The notes beneath the pieces are model-generated. The model was not told the origin of the DNA, did no database searches, and worked only from the letters and a program-made list of their open reading frames with translations. Source: Candidatus Cloacimonadota bacterium (GTDB taxonomy: Bacteria > Cloacimonadota > Cloacimonadia > Cloacimonadales > TCS61). From it: a DNA stretch of 64,000 nucleotides. The stretch is taken from assembly GCA_030445745.1 (NCBI GenBank), contig JASUTE010000001.1, positions 195,664 through 259,663 on the forward strand, given 5' to 3'. Shown in pieces: positions 63,672-64,000 of the stretch. The translations under genes and the position numbers were made by a program. The number at the start of each line of letters is the position of its first letter. Position 1 is the stretch's first letter.

Positions 63672-64000
63672 ATGCCTCAAGTTTCAAAAAAAGAGAGTTT
63701 GTTGTATAAGCAATTAGAGAAGGTAATCGAAAGTAAGAGCGATTTACGTAATCCACTTATAGAAGTGTTGCGCGAAGCACAGGAAATTTTTGGTTATCTG
63801 CCCATGGAAGTGCAGACATTCATTGCTGAAAAAATGAATTTACCTATAGCTCATATTTATGGCGTGGTCACTTTCTATAATTTCTTTTCCATGACACCAC
63901 GCGGAAAGAATATTGTAAATGTGTGTACAGGCACGGCTTGCTACGTGAAGGGAGCTCCTCGTCTTATTCAAATGCTGGAAGAAGAACTGGATATAAAAAT
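63672..64000 (+). CDS. hydC: NuoE/HydC-like [2Fe-2S] thioredoxin-fold subunit (3' end outside window)
   Basis: First 109 residues of a NADH dehydrogenase 24-kDa-type subunit. 'LIEVLREAQEIFGYLP', 'GVVTFYNFF' and the first cluster cysteines in 'VCTGTACYVKG' are typical. AGGAGG precedes the ATG. In bifurcating hydrogenases HydC is followed by HydB and HydA; here the gene runs off the right edge, so which complex it serves is inference from the preceding sensor cluster. Confidence 0.93.
   Translation, partial: MPQVSKKESLLYKQLEKVIESKSDLRNPLIEVLREAQEIFGYLPMEVQTFIAEKMNLPIAHIYGVVTFYNFFSMTPRGKNIVNVCTGTACYVKGAPRLIQMLEEELDIK

Overview
The window is AT-rich DNA from a Gram-negative, probably strictly anaerobic bacterium. 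Evidence for an outer membrane: two porin-like barrels, a patatin fused to a BamA-type barrel, lipoproteins, and two secreted proteins with the C-terminal 'NYPNPF' / FlgD-like sorting module. Evidence for anaerobic life: an [FeFe]-hydrogenase gene cluster, an EtfA fused to a two-cluster ferredoxin, a membrane pyrophosphatase, and an aldo/keto reductase with C-terminal Fe-S motifs. Together with tandem gltX-glnS this suggests a member of the FCB group, for example Cloacimonadota. That placement is inference from gene content; no rRNA is present.

Layout. 1-3621 (minus): a three-gene two-component module (hybrid kinase, soluble kinase, NtrC-type regulator cut by the left edge). 3686-5845: a secreted beta-helix-like protein. 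5893-7212: a decayed permease remnant that still has its terminator, and tRNA-Lys(CUU). 7219-15421 (minus): a tight operon of a DUF554 membrane protein, addB, addA, phosphohexomutase and a TM1266-like ACT protein, closed by a terminator. 15511-21342: sfsA, an SRAP protein, a patatin-barrel protein and the pyrophosphatase. 21549-25800: a glycine betaine transporter operon with its own barrel protein. 25809-38077: lepA, CopB-type ATPase, ferredoxin-EtfA, a degenerate amidohydrolase-like protein, queE, yigZ, a SNF2 helicase and a secreted protein. 38253-42504: gltX, glnS and holB. 42501-51873: phosphate regulon, with phoB, phoR, a small sigma factor, then an 11-bp-periodic Pho box driving porin-pstS-pstCAB-phoU-pstS2-phoU2. 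52476-56299: an aldehyde/alcohol redox island (aldo/keto reductase, DUF1893, Fe-alcohol dehydrogenase under a MerR-type operator) interleaved with two pseudogenes. 56407-59504: McrBC, with an apparent frameshift near the start of mcrB. 59838-60152: remnant of an AAA+ ATPase. 60437-64000: DRTGG protein, HATPase, divergent [FeFe]-hydrogenase-like protein, second DRTGG protein, PHP protein and the start of HydC/NuoE; the catalytic hydrogenase subunits probably follow off the right edge.

How the parts fit. The phosphate block is a self-contained sense-and-import unit. The right-hand cluster looks like a redox or H2-sensing module placed before a NAD-linked hydrogenase. The most unusual items are the amidohydrolase-like protein whose metal-binding HxH is replaced by YxY and whose barrel centre is missing, the hydrogenase-like sensor that keeps only the four H-cluster cysteines, a phoR with no standard start codon before its first membrane helix, the mcrB frameshift, and a row of recently decayed genes at 54-60 kb.
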